A stretch of DNA of 64,000 nucleotides from Herbidospora daliensis. Lineage in GTDB: Bacteria > Actinomycetota > Actinomycetes > Streptosporangiales > Streptosporangiaceae. Positions 23,601-31,301 of this stretch are shown here, one piece after another. The notes under the pieces are model-generated. The model saw only the letters and a program-made list of their open reading frames with translations, had not been told where the DNA came from and made no database searches. The DNA lies in the NCBI RefSeq assembly GCF_001570585.1, contig NZ_BBXF01000003.1, positions 717,353 to 781,352 of the forward strand, given 5' to 3'. Made by a program: the position numbers and the translations under genes. Numbering within the stretch: the stretch's first letter is position 1; every line of letters starts with the position of its first letter.

Positions 23601-24854
23601 CTAGCCGAGAAGGGCGTCGACCTTGGACGCGGCTTCGGTCAGGGCCTCTTCGACCGACTTGCGGCCGGCCGCGGCCTCGGTGAGCTCCTGGGTGACGGCG
23701 TCCTGCATCTCCTGCTGGCGGGCGATGACCGGCGGCAGCGCGATGCTGTTCAGCGAGTCGAAGACGGCCTGGCGGTTGGCCGGGACGGGGTCCTTCAGGT
23801 AGCCCTGCAGCACCGCCTGGTCGGACACCGGCGGCAGCTCCCACGAGCTGGCGATCCGGGTCGTGGCGGCCACGTCGGAGCTGCTCAGGAACTTGGCCCA
23901 GGTGTACGCCTCACGCGGGTGCTTGGTGGTGGCCGAGGCGGCGACCGAGTTGTGGAACACCGCGCTGGCCTTCTGGCTGTCGCCCGGCTCGACGACGACG
24001 TCCCACGTGAACGGCACGTCCTTCAGGCCGGCGAACTGCCAGATGCCGTTGTGCCACATCGCGAGCTTGCCCGACTTGAACAGGTTGGTGTCGAAGTCGG
24101 CGGTGCCGCCGATCTCGGCCTCGGTCGGCATCGTCTTGCCGACCTTGCCGACCAGCCACTTGGCGGCCTTGACGCCCTGCGGGCTGTCGAACGTCGACTT
24201 GCCGCCGCTCATGAACTCGCCGCCGGCCTGCTTGAGCGCCTTGTAGAACTCGAAGAACGTGACCGGCTGGAAGTCGCCGTACACCCCCTCGGAGGTGAGC
24301 TTCTCGGCGGCGGCCTGCTCGTCCTCCCAGGTCCAGTCGGCGGTCGGCAGCGGGACGCCGGCCTTCTCGAACAGGTCCTTGTTGTAGAGCAGGACGACCG
24401 TGGAGAACGACGCCGGGAGCGCGAACTGCTTGCCGTCGTGCTTGAAGGCGTTCAGCGACTCGGTGGCGTAGCCGGAGGTGTCGGTGTCGCCGCCGGCCGT
24501 GCCGAGGTCGAGCAGGCTGCCCGCGGTGGCGTAGGTGACGAAGTTCTCGTAGTTGAGCTCGAAGGTGTCGGGCGCGGTCTGGCCCGCGATGCTGGTCTGG
24601 AGCTTGGTGAAGTACTGGTCGTAGGGGGCCGTCTCCACCTGCACGTCGACCGTGGGGTTCTCCTTCTCGAACGCCGCCACGATCGTGTCGAGGTCCTTCA
24701 CGTGGTCGGGGGCGGCGGAGAAGGTGAAGTAGCGCAGGGTGACCTTGCCGCCTGCGGCGGGCTCTTCCGTACGGGTCGCCGAGCCCTGGGAGCAGGCGGT
24801 GGCGAGCAGGGCGGTGATCAGGGTCGCCGCGGCGACCCGGGCTGATCCGGCCAT
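23601..24854 (-). CDS. ABC sugar transporter substrate-binding lipoprotein
   Basis: A 417-residue family-1 solute-binding protein. The signal ends in lipobox LATAC, so it is membrane-anchored outside the cell. Typical segments are GKVTLRYFTFSAAPDHVKDL, DTIVAAFEKENPTVDVQVET and the DTFELNYENFVTYATAG block, with the C-terminal AAAGRKSVEEALTEAASKVD. By context it would bind cycloalternan or linear alpha-glucans for the two permeases encoded upstream. No ATPase gene lies in the operon; actinobacterial CUT1 systems commonly share a distant MsiK-type ATPase. Confidence 0.88.
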   Translation of the reverse strand: MAGSARVAAATLITALLATACSQGSATRTEEPAAGGKVTLRYFTFSAAPDHVKDLDTIVAAFEKENPTVDVQVETAPYDQYFTKLQTSIAGQTAPDTFELNYENFVTYATAGSLLDLGTAGGDTDTSGYATESLNAFKHDGKQFALPASFSTVVLLYNKDLFEKAGVPLPTADWTWEDEQAAAEKLTSEGVYGDFQPVTFFEFYKALKQAGGEFMSGGKSTFDSPQGVKAAKWLVGKVGKTMPTEAEIGGTADFDTNLFKSGKLAMWHNGIWQFAGLKDVPFTWDVVVEPGDSQKASAVFHNSVAASATTKHPREAYTWAKFLSSSDVAATTRIASSWELPPVSDQAVLQGYLKDPVPANRQAVFDSLNSIALPPVIARQQEMQDAVTQELTEAAAGRKSVEEALTEAASKVDALLG

Positions 24855-24872
24855 GGGGGGTTCCTTCGGTTG

Positions 24873-25679
24873 TTATTTCAGCCCTGACTGGGCCACGGAC
24901 GCGATGACGTGCTTCTGGGCGAACAGGTAGAGGACGAGGATCGGGACGACGCTGACCACCGACCCGGCCATGACGACGTTCCACTCGGTGGTGAACTGGC
25001 CGTGCAGGTTGGCCAGGCCGAGCGGGAGGGTCATGAACTCGGGCGACCTGATGATCACCAGCGGCCACAGGAAGCTGTTCCAGCTGGCCATGAACCCGAA
25101 GATGGCGAACGTGGCGAGGGCCGGGCGGATCAGCGGCAGCACGACCAGGGCGAAGATCCGGAAGTGCCCCGCGCCGTCGAGCACGGCGGCCTCGTCGAAC
25201 TCCTTCGGCACCTGCCGGACGGCCTGCCGCAGCAGGAACACGCCGAACGCGGAGGCGATCGTCGGGGCCAGCACGGCGAAGTAGGTGTCGGTCAGGTTGA
25301 ACGTCCGCATCTCGATGAACAGCGGCACGACCAGCACCTGGAGCGGCACCATCAGCGTCGCCAGGTAGACGGCGAACAGCGCGCCCCGGCCGGGGAAGGG
25401 CAGCCGGGCGAAGGCGTAGGCCGCCATCGAGCTGGTGACGAGCTGGAACACGGTCGAGGCGACGGCGATCCAGAGGCTGTTGAACATGATCCGCCAGAAC
25501 GGCATGGTCTCCAGCAGCCGTTCGTAGGCGCCGAAGCCCGCGCCTTCGGGGGTGAAGTCGGGCGGGGTCTGCAGCACCGCCCCGGCCGGGGTCAGCGACG
25601 TGATCACCGCCCACGCGAACGGGAACAGCATGATCAGCGCGCCGAGCCCGACGACGACGTACCGGCCTGCTCTAGCCAT
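24873..25679 (-). CDS. ABC sugar permease, MalG type
   Basis: A 268-residue membrane protein with about six helices, beginning GRYVVVGLGALIMLFPFAWA. It carries the EAA loop that docks the ATPase as EAAVLDGAGHFRIFALVVLP. It belongs to the CUT1 carbohydrate family and pairs with the MalF-type permease. Its start overlaps the end of that gene by 8 bp. Confidence 0.9.
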   Translation of the reverse strand: MARAGRYVVVGLGALIMLFPFAWAVITSLTPAGAVLQTPPDFTPEGAGFGAYERLLETMPFWRIMFNSLWIAVASTVFQLVTSSMAAYAFARLPFPGRGALFAVYLATLMVPLQVLVVPLFIEMRTFNLTDTYFAVLAPTIASAFGVFLLRQAVRQVPKEFDEAAVLDGAGHFRIFALVVLPLIRPALATFAIFGFMASWNSFLWPLVIIRSPEFMTLPLGLANLHGQFTTEWNVVMAGSVVSVVPILVLYLFAQKHVIASVAQSGLK

Positions 25680-26601
25680 AGTTCACCCACCGGCGCTGGC
25701 CCCGGACCTGGATCAGTGTGACCACCAGCACGACCGCGAACAGCAGCCACGACAGGGCGGATGCCGCACCGGCGCGGCCGTACTTGAAGGTCAGGTTGTA
25801 GACCTGCTCGACGACGACCTGGGTCGCGCCGGCCGGTCCGCCGCCGGTCATGACGTGGACCTGGTCGAAGACCTGGAACCCGTTGATCAGCGAGATGACG
25901 ACGACGAAGAACGTGCTGGGCGACAGCAGCGGCAGGGTGATGCGGCGGAACCGCTGCCAGGCGTTCGCGCCGTCGACCCGGGCGGCCTCCAGGTACTCGT
26001 TCGGGATCGCCTGCAGGCCCGCCAGCAGGATGATCATCACGAAGCCGAGGTCCTTCCACGCCGAGGCGAGGATGATCGAGGGCATCGCCCAGTCGGGGTC
26101 GGTCCACCACCCGGGGCCTTCGAGGCCGACCAGGCCGATCGCCCAGTTAACGATGCCCGAGGCCGGGTTGAGCAGCCACTTCCACAGCAGCGCGACGACC
26201 ACCCACGACGTGACGACGGGCAGGAAGTAGATCGCCCGGAACAGGTCGCGGCCCTTCATCGCCCGGTTGAGCAGCATCGCCAGGCCGAGGCCGCCCGCGT
26301 AGACGAGCGGCAGGTAACCGGCGATGAAGTAGAGCGTGTGCCCGAACGCGGCCCGGGTCTCCTCGCTGGACAGCAGGTCGGCGTAGTTGTCGAGGCCGAC
26401 CCACTTCATCGGCGTGATCAGGTTCCACTCGTGCAGCGACGTCCACAACGACCCGGCCATGGGGATCAGGGTGAACAGCAGCAGCGGGACCGCGCTGGGC
26501 AGCAGGAAGACGGCGACGGTGAGGGCGTAGCGGAGACGCTTCCGCGGCGGGCGGATCGGCTGCTTGACGCTCGCGGCCGGCGGCGTCTCGGTGAGGGTCA
26601 C
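25672..26601 (-). CDS. ABC sugar permease, MalF type
   Basis: A 309-residue membrane protein, first helix LTVAVFLLPSAVPLLLFTLI, with a cytoplasmic basic N-terminus (PPRKRLRYA). The EAA loop reads EAARVDGANAWQRFRRITLP, followed by FQVFDQVHVMTGGGPAGAT, a typical MalF/UgpA periplasmic-loop motif. It is translationally coupled to the ROK regulator upstream (ATGA overlap at 26598-26601), so transport and control genes share one message. Confidence 0.9.
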   Translation of the reverse strand: MTLTETPPAASVKQPIRPPRKRLRYALTVAVFLLPSAVPLLLFTLIPMAGSLWTSLHEWNLITPMKWVGLDNYADLLSSEETRAAFGHTLYFIAGYLPLVYAGGLGLAMLLNRAMKGRDLFRAIYFLPVVTSWVVVALLWKWLLNPASGIVNWAIGLVGLEGPGWWTDPDWAMPSIILASAWKDLGFVMIILLAGLQAIPNEYLEAARVDGANAWQRFRRITLPLLSPSTFFVVVISLINGFQVFDQVHVMTGGGPAGATQVVVEQVYNLTFKYGRAGAASALSWLLFAVVLVVTLIQVRGQRRWVNYG

Positions 26602-27779
26602 GGGGTCGCCCCTATCAGCCGGGCCCGCACCATCCGGCCCTGCTCGCCCGCCGCGCCCTCGGTGTCGAACGGGGTGGCGAGCACCAGCGCGGCCGCGCCC
26701 TGGGCCCAGGAGGTGTCGTCCCAGCCCTCGACCTCGATCTCGATGTCGCGGCGGCCCGGCATGAGCTGGCGGCGGACCGCCGCGTCGAAGCCGGCGCGCC
26801 AGAACTCCCAGTGGGCGGTGCCCTCGCCCAGAACCACGACCACCTCGGGGTCGACGACGTTTATCAACCCGGCGGTCGCCCGGCCCAGGACCGCGCCGGC
26901 CTCGGCGAAGACCGCGCGGGCGGTCGCGTCGGAGGCCGCCAGGGCGCCCAAATCGTCGGCCGTCGCCACGGCGAGCCCTCGGGCGCGGGCCGCGGCCACC
27001 AGCCCGGCCGCGCCGACGACCGCCTCCAGGCAGCCGGACGCCCCGCAGCCGCAGACAGGGCCGTCGACGGCGACCGGCACGTGCCCGAACTCGCCCGCGC
27101 CGCCGCGCGCCCCCCGGTAGACCCGGCCGTCGGCGACGATCGCGGCGCCGACGCCCCGGCCGATCGTCAGGACGAGGAAGTCGCGGTGGGTGCGGCCCCG
27201 GCCGTAGAGGCGCTCGGCCACCGCCAGGGCGTTGACGTCGTTCTCCAGCAGGACGGGGAGCTTGAGGCGGCGGCGCAGCCGGTCGCCCACGGGCATGGCC
27301 TGCCAGCCCAGCGTGGGGGCGTTGCAGGTGCCGACGGCCTGGTCGTCGACGCTGCCGGGCACGCAGACCCCGACGCCCAGCAGCGGCGGCACCTTGCCGA
27401 GCACGTCGGCGACGGCCTCGGCCAGGTCGCCGAGCGCGTCGGGGGAGGAGGGGTCGAAGGGGCTCTCCCAGGAGCCCAGGACCTCGCCGTCGAGGCGGAC
27501 CTCGACGATGACCAGGTGCTCGGCCGTGACCTTCACCCCGAGGGCCCGGCCCGCCGTGCCGGCGAGCCCCAGGCGCTGGGCGGGCCGGCCGCCGCGCGAC
27601 GGCTGGAGGTCGAGCTCCTCCAGCATGCCCGCCGCCATGAGCGCCTTGGTGAGCTGGGTGACCGTCGCGGGGGAGAGGTCCAGCTCCTTGGCGATCTCGG
27701 TGCGGCTGAGCGGCCCGACCGTGCCGAGCAGGGCCAGGATCGCCGTCCGCGTGAGATCGCCGCGATCGGTCGCAGCCAT
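26598..27779 (-). CDS. ROK-family transcriptional regulator of the cycloalternan-type operon
   Basis: About 393 residues. An N-terminal winged helix (GPLSRTEIAKELDLSPATVT, QLTKALMAAGMLEE) precedes a ROK sugar-kinase-like domain with LGVKVTAEHLVIVEV, GAGEFGHVPV and the zinc site CGCGASGCLE. Such proteins repress sugar operons until a sugar or sugar phosphate binds. It is the first gene of the operon it presumably controls, so it should be autoregulated; a palindrome lies just upstream. MAATDRGDL is taken as the start because the 17 upstream codons overlap that palindrome and are not conserved-looking. Confidence 0.87.
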   Translation of the reverse strand: MAATDRGDLTRTAILALLGTVGPLSRTEIAKELDLSPATVTQLTKALMAAGMLEELDLQPSRGGRPAQRLGLAGTAGRALGVKVTAEHLVIVEVRLDGEVLGSWESPFDPSSPDALGDLAEAVADVLGKVPPLLGVGVCVPGSVDDQAVGTCNAPTLGWQAMPVGDRLRRRLKLPVLLENDVNALAVAERLYGRGRTHRDFLVLTIGRGVGAAIVADGRVYRGARGGAGEFGHVPVAVDGPVCGCGASGCLEAVVGAAGLVAAARARGLAVATADDLGALAASDATARAVFAEAGAVLGRATAGLINVVDPEVVVVLGEGTAHWEFWRAGFDAAVRRQLMPGRRDIEIEVEGWDDTSWAQGAAALVLATPFDTEGAAGEQGRMVRARLIGATP

Positions 27780-27786
27780 CGGGCTC

Positions 27787-27810
27787 ACTTTCTTTATTGG
27801 TAAAGTTAGT
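27787..27810. promoter_or_regulatory. Candidate ROK operator
   Basis: CTTTATTGGTAAAG (27792-27805) is an inverted repeat with arms CTTTA/TAAAG, and flanking ACT and AGT extend the symmetry to 24 bp. It is AT-rich in an otherwise GC-rich region and lies 8 bp ahead of the ROK gene's ATG, where it would overlap the promoter or leader of the whole eight-gene operon. Confidence 0.55.
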
Positions 27811-27867
27811 CCCGAAATATGGCTGCTCACGTGGGCACTGTCAAGGGTCCGAAACCAGATCGAAACC

Positions 27868-28722
27868 TCAGTGCCGGGCGCACGGGCGGACCACCGCGAT
27901 CGGGCAGCGCGCGTGCCGGAGCACCCGGCGGCTGACCGAGCCCATGACCATCGATCCGGCCCGGCCCCGGCCGTGCGAGCCGACCACGACGAGGTCGGCC
28001 TCCCGTGACGCGTCGACCAGCGCCTCGACCGGATGCGCCGAGCGCAGGTCGTCGAAGACCGGCAGTTGCGGGTAGCGGGTGCGGAAGGTGGCGAGCTGGC
28101 TGGTCGCCACGGCCCGCTGGCCCGCCCGCACCGCGTTCAGGTCGAACTCGATCTCGGGGGCGTAGGGGTGGGTGGGCAGCGACCAGGCGTGCAGGGCCCT
28201 GATCTCGGCGCCGTGCAGGTCGGCCTGCTCGAAGGCGTAGGAGATGGGGGCGGGGCAGTCGGCCGTGTCGTCGAGGCCGACCACGACCTCGCCCGCGCGC
28301 CGGCCGGGCGGTTCGCGCACGATGATCACCGGGCCGGTCGCGTGGCCCGCCACCTGCATGCTGACCGAGCCGAGGATGCTGCCGGCGGTCCGGCCCATGC
28401 CCCGGCTGCCCAGCACCAGCCCGGCCGACTCGTCGGCCAGGCGGCGCAGCACGTCGGCCGGGCGGCCCTCGACGTTCTCCAGGCGCATCGGCAGGCCCGG
28501 ACGCCGGTCGCGCGCGGCCTTCTCGGCCTCACTCATGATCCGGCAGGCCACGTCGGCCAGCGCCGCGTCGAGCTCGGGGGAGTCGGCGAGCTCGTAGGGG
28601 GATCGGTCGACGACGTGGACGATACGCAGCCAGGCGCCCCGGCGGGCGGCGTCGTCGGCGGCCCATTCGACGGCGGCGAGCGACGTCGCCGAACCGTCGA
28701 CACCGACTGTTACATCCCTCAT
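27868..28722 (-). CDS. Universal stress protein, two tandem USP domains
   Basis: A 284-residue protein with two UspA domains. Domain 1 begins [20 protein letters not shown] and has the nucleotide motif [15 protein letters not shown]; domain 2 begins [16 protein letters not shown] and has [15 protein letters not shown], both of the G-2x-G-9x-G(S/T) ATP-binding form. Tandem USPs of this kind belong to the DosR dormancy regulon in mycobacteria. Here the gene is divergent from a DevR-like response regulator with DosR-like boxes in between, so hypoxia- or redox-linked control is likely. Confidence 0.92.
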   Translation of the reverse strand: MRDVTVGVDGSATSLAAVEWAADDAARRGAWLRIVHVVDRSPYELADSPELDAALADVACRIMSEAEKAARDRRPGLPMRLENVEGRPADVLRRLADESAGLVLGSRGMGRTAGSILGSVSMQVAGHATGPVIIVREPPGRRAGEVVVGLDDTADCPAPISYAFEQADLHGAEIRALHAWSLPTHPYAPEIEFDLNAVRAGQRAVATSQLATFRTRYPQLPVFDDLRSAHPVEALVDASREADLVVVGSHGRGRAGSMVMGSVSRRVLRHARCPIAVVRPCARH

Positions 28723-28782
28723 GACTCCCCCTTGGTCTCCGCCCTCTCTCCCATGACAACGCTTGAGCTGGGCAAATCCCTA

Positions 28783-28796
28783 GGGTCGAAAGTCCC
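28783..28796. promoter_or_regulatory. DosR/DevR-type box, distal
   Basis: GGGTCGAAAGTCCC resembles the DosR consensus core GGGACTWWAGTCCC (10 of 14 positions) and is embedded in the palindrome TAGGG...CCCTA. It lies between the divergent universal stress protein and response-regulator genes. Confidence 0.5.
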
Positions 28797-28810
28797 TAAC
28801 CAGACAAGGA

Positions 28811-28824
28811 GTGACTTTGGTCCC
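28811..28824. promoter_or_regulatory. DosR/DevR-type box, proximal
   Basis: GTGACTTTGGTCCC matches the DosR core GGGACTWWAGTCCC at 12 of 14 positions. Its centre is 28 bp from the distal box, a spacing that places both on similar helix faces, as in mycobacterial DosR promoters with paired sites. It suggests autoregulation of the response regulator. Confidence 0.58.
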
Positions 28825-28860
28825 TATCTAGCCACAAAAGGGATGAATAGGTTTGAAGAC

Positions 28861-29493
28861 ATGATTCGGGTATTCCTTGTGGACGATCACGAAGTGGTGC
28901 GGCGCGGCGTGGCCGCCCTCCTGGAGGCGGAGGACGACATCCGCGTCGTCGGCGAGGCCGGGTGCGTCGCCTCCGCGGTCGCCCGGATCACCGCCCTCCG
29001 GCCCGACGTGGCGATCCTGGACGTGCGGCTGCCCGACGGCAACGGGGTGGACGTGTGCCGCGAGGTCCGCAGCGCGCTCCCCGACCTGCCCTGCCTGATG
29101 CTGACCTCCTATGCCGACGACGACGCCCTGTTCCAGGCCGTGATGGCCGGCGCGTCGGGTTACGTGCTGAAGCAGATCCACGGTTCCGACCTGGTGGGCG
29201 CGGTGCGGGCGGTGGCCGGGGGCCGGTCGCTGCTCGATCCGAAGGCGACCACGACGATGCTGCGCCGCCTGGGCGAGCGGCGCGACCCGCTGGCCGCGCT
29301 GACCGACCAGGAGCGCCGCATCCTTGAGCACATCGGCCAGGGCATGACCAACCGGCAGATCGGCGACCAGATGTTCCTGGCCGAGAAGACGGTCAAGAAC
29401 CACGTCTCGCGGCTGCTGGGCAAACTGGGCATGCAGCGCCGGACCCAGGTCGCCGTCTACGCGGCGAAGATGCAGTCGGACGGGGTCAGCTGA
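28861..29493 (+). CDS. DevR/DosR-like response regulator (NarL family)
   Basis: About 210 residues. The receiver domain has the acidic pair in [17 protein letters not shown], phosphoacceptor Asp in [13 protein letters not shown], and the conserved Lys in SGYVLKQI. A LuxR-type helix-turn-helix follows ([40 protein letters not shown]). It matches DevR in length and sequence. The ATG at 28861 ([10 protein letters not shown]) or the in-frame ATG at 28843 (MNRFED) may be used; AAAAGGGATG upstream gives the second little spacing. It converges with the DevS-like kinase, overlapping it by 8 bp. Confidence 0.92.
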   Translation: MIRVFLVDDHEVVRRGVAALLEAEDDIRVVGEAGCVASAVARITALRPDVAILDVRLPDGNGVDVCREVRSALPDLPCLMLTSYADDDALFQAVMAGASGYVLKQIHGSDLVGAVRAVAGGRSLLDPKATTTMLRRLGERRDPLAALTDQERRILEHIGQGMTNRQIGDQMFLAEKTVKNHVSRLLGKLGMQRRTQVAVYAAKMQSDGVS

Positions 29494-31159
29494 GCGGGAC
29501 CCGCCACTGCAGGTGGGTGCCCCTGCCTTCGCGCCGGGCCACCTCGAAGCAGCCGCCGAGGTTCTCCGCGCGCTCGGCCAGATTGCGCAACCCGCTGCGC
29601 CGCCCGTTGGGCGGCAGCCCCACCCCGTCGTCGTCGACGGTCAGCGTCACCTCGTCGCCCGCCTCCAGCGACACCTCGACCCGCTTCGCCGCGGCGTGCC
29701 GGACCACGTTCGACAGCGCCTCCCGCAGCACCGCCAGCACGTGGTCGGCGATCTCCTCGGGCACGCCGTAGTCGAGCTGGCCGTCCAGCCGCAACATCGG
29801 CCGGAAGCCCAGGTCCCCGTACGACTTGTCGACGATCTCGGCCACCCGGGCCCGCAGCCCCGACTCGTCGGGTCCCAGCGGGCCCTGGAGGGCGAAGATC
29901 GTCGCCCGGATCTGGCGGATGGTCGCGTCGAGCTCGTCCACCGAGTGCCTGACCCGGGCCGCCGCCTCGGGGTGCTCCATCAGCCGGACCGTGCTCATCA
30001 GCGTCATCGCCACCGCGAACAGCCGCTGGATCACCACGTCGTGCAGGTCCTTGGCGATGCGGTCGCGGTCCTCCAGCAGGCTGATGCGCTCGGCGTCGCG
30101 CCGCGCCTCGGCGAGCTCCAGTGCCACGGTGGCCTGGGCCGCGAACGACTTGAGCATCTCCAGCGAGGAGGTGGTGAACGGGATCCGGCCGGGCCGCTTC
30201 CCCAGGCCCAGCACCCCGCGCACCGAACCGGCGTTCCCCAGCGGGATCGCGGCGGCCGGCCCGATGGGCAGCCCGCCGATGGTCTCCCATCCGGCGGCCG
30301 TCATGTCGTTGACGATCAGCGACTCGCCCGTCTTGTACGCGTGGCCCGCCAGCGACGTGTCGAGCCCGATCTCCCCGCCGATCAGCCCGCCGAGGCCCTC
30401 GGCGACCAGCGCCCGCAACGAGGTGCCGCCGTCGACGGGGAAGAACACCAGGGCCGTGTCGGAGTCGGCCATCTCCTTGATCCGCTTGGCCACCTTGGCG
30501 AGCACGTCGCCGGGCCCGTCGCCCGACAGCAGGCTCGTCGTCACCTCGGCGGTGGCCTGCAGCCAGAGCTCGCGGCGGCGGGTCTCCTCGTACATGCGCG
30601 CGTTCTCGATCGCCACCCCGGCGGCGGTCGCCAGGGCGACGACGACGGCCTCGTCCTCCTCGTCGAAGTCGGCCCCGCCGCGCTTCTCGGTCAGGTAGAG
30701 GTTGCCGAAGATCTCGTCCCTGACCCGCAGCGGCACCCCGAGGAAGGACCCCATCGGGGGATGGTCGGCGATGCGGGACAACCGCAGGGGTTTCGGCTCC
30801 TTGATCAGCTGGTCCAGCAGGCCGAACTCGTGGGGCCAGTCGCGGATCCGGGCGGTCTCCGTCTCGCTGAGCCCGGCGGGGAGGAACTCGACGAGGCTGT
30901 GGTCGTCGCCGATCACGCCGAGGGCGCCGTAGCCGGCGTCCACGAGGCGGGTGGCGGTCTCGACGATGCGCCGCAGGACCGTCTCGAGTTCGAGGTCGCC
31001 GCCGATCAGCACGACCGCTTCGAGGAGGGTGTGGACCCGGTCTCGGGTGGCGAGCACGGCGTCGAGCCGGGCCTGGAGCTCCGAGAGGAGGTCGTCCAGT
31101 CGCATGCCGGGGATCAATTGACGGGCCATAATCCCATCTTGCTTCGCATAATTGGACAA
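29486..31159 (-). CDS. DevS/DosT-like GAF-domain sensor histidine kinase
   Basis: A 557-residue soluble kinase. Two GAF domains (about residues 50-195 and 215-360) are followed by a HisKA_3 dimerisation helix ([20 protein letters not shown], phospho-His in DLHD) and an HATPase ([40 protein letters not shown]). This is the DevS/DosT layout that senses O2, NO or CO through heme in GAF-A. Relative to my memory of DosS, the GAF-A loop before [11 protein letters not shown] is shorter by roughly ten residues, so heme binding should be tested. It probably phosphorylates the adjacent DevR-like regulator. The second start MARQLIPGM is also plausible. Confidence 0.9.
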   Translation of the reverse strand: MSNYAKQDGIMARQLIPGMRLDDLLSELQARLDAVLATRDRVHTLLEAVVLIGGDLELETVLRRIVETATRLVDAGYGALGVIGDDHSLVEFLPAGLSETETARIRDWPHEFGLLDQLIKEPKPLRLSRIADHPPMGSFLGVPLRVRDEIFGNLYLTEKRGGADFDEEDEAVVVALATAAGVAIENARMYEETRRRELWLQATAEVTTSLLSGDGPGDVLAKVAKRIKEMADSDTALVFFPVDGGTSLRALVAEGLGGLIGGEIGLDTSLAGHAYKTGESLIVNDMTAAGWETIGGLPIGPAAAIPLGNAGSVRGVLGLGKRPGRIPFTTSSLEMLKSFAAQATVALELAEARRDAERISLLEDRDRIAKDLHDVVIQRLFAVAMTLMSTVRLMEHPEAAARVRHSVDELDATIRQIRATIFALQGPLGPDESGLRARVAEIVDKSYGDLGFRPMLRLDGQLDYGVPEEIADHVLAVLREALSNVVRHAAAKRVEVSLEAGDEVTLTVDDDGVGLPPNGRRSGLRNLAERAENLGGCFEVARREGRGTHLQWRVPLS

Positions 31160-31223
31160 AATGCCCCGCGTTGGGTCAGCAGATCCGATGAAGCGACGCC
31201 CCTGGCTGATGGGGGATGCAACC

Positions 31224-31237
31224 GGAAGTCAAGTCCC
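31224..31237. promoter_or_regulatory. Weak DosR-like half-conserved box
   Basis: GGAAGTCAAGTCCC matches the DosR core at 10 of 14 positions, with one good half (AGTCCC). It lies 65 bp before the Ser/Thr kinase gene and 65 bp behind the start of the divergent DevS-like kinase, so it could serve either. Evidence is slight. Confidence 0.25.
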
Positions 31238-31301
31238 GGCGTGGACTCCCGGTACGGTGATCTTCCGCGAACGCGGACGACCGTGAGCAGGGGGCCTCGC
31301 G

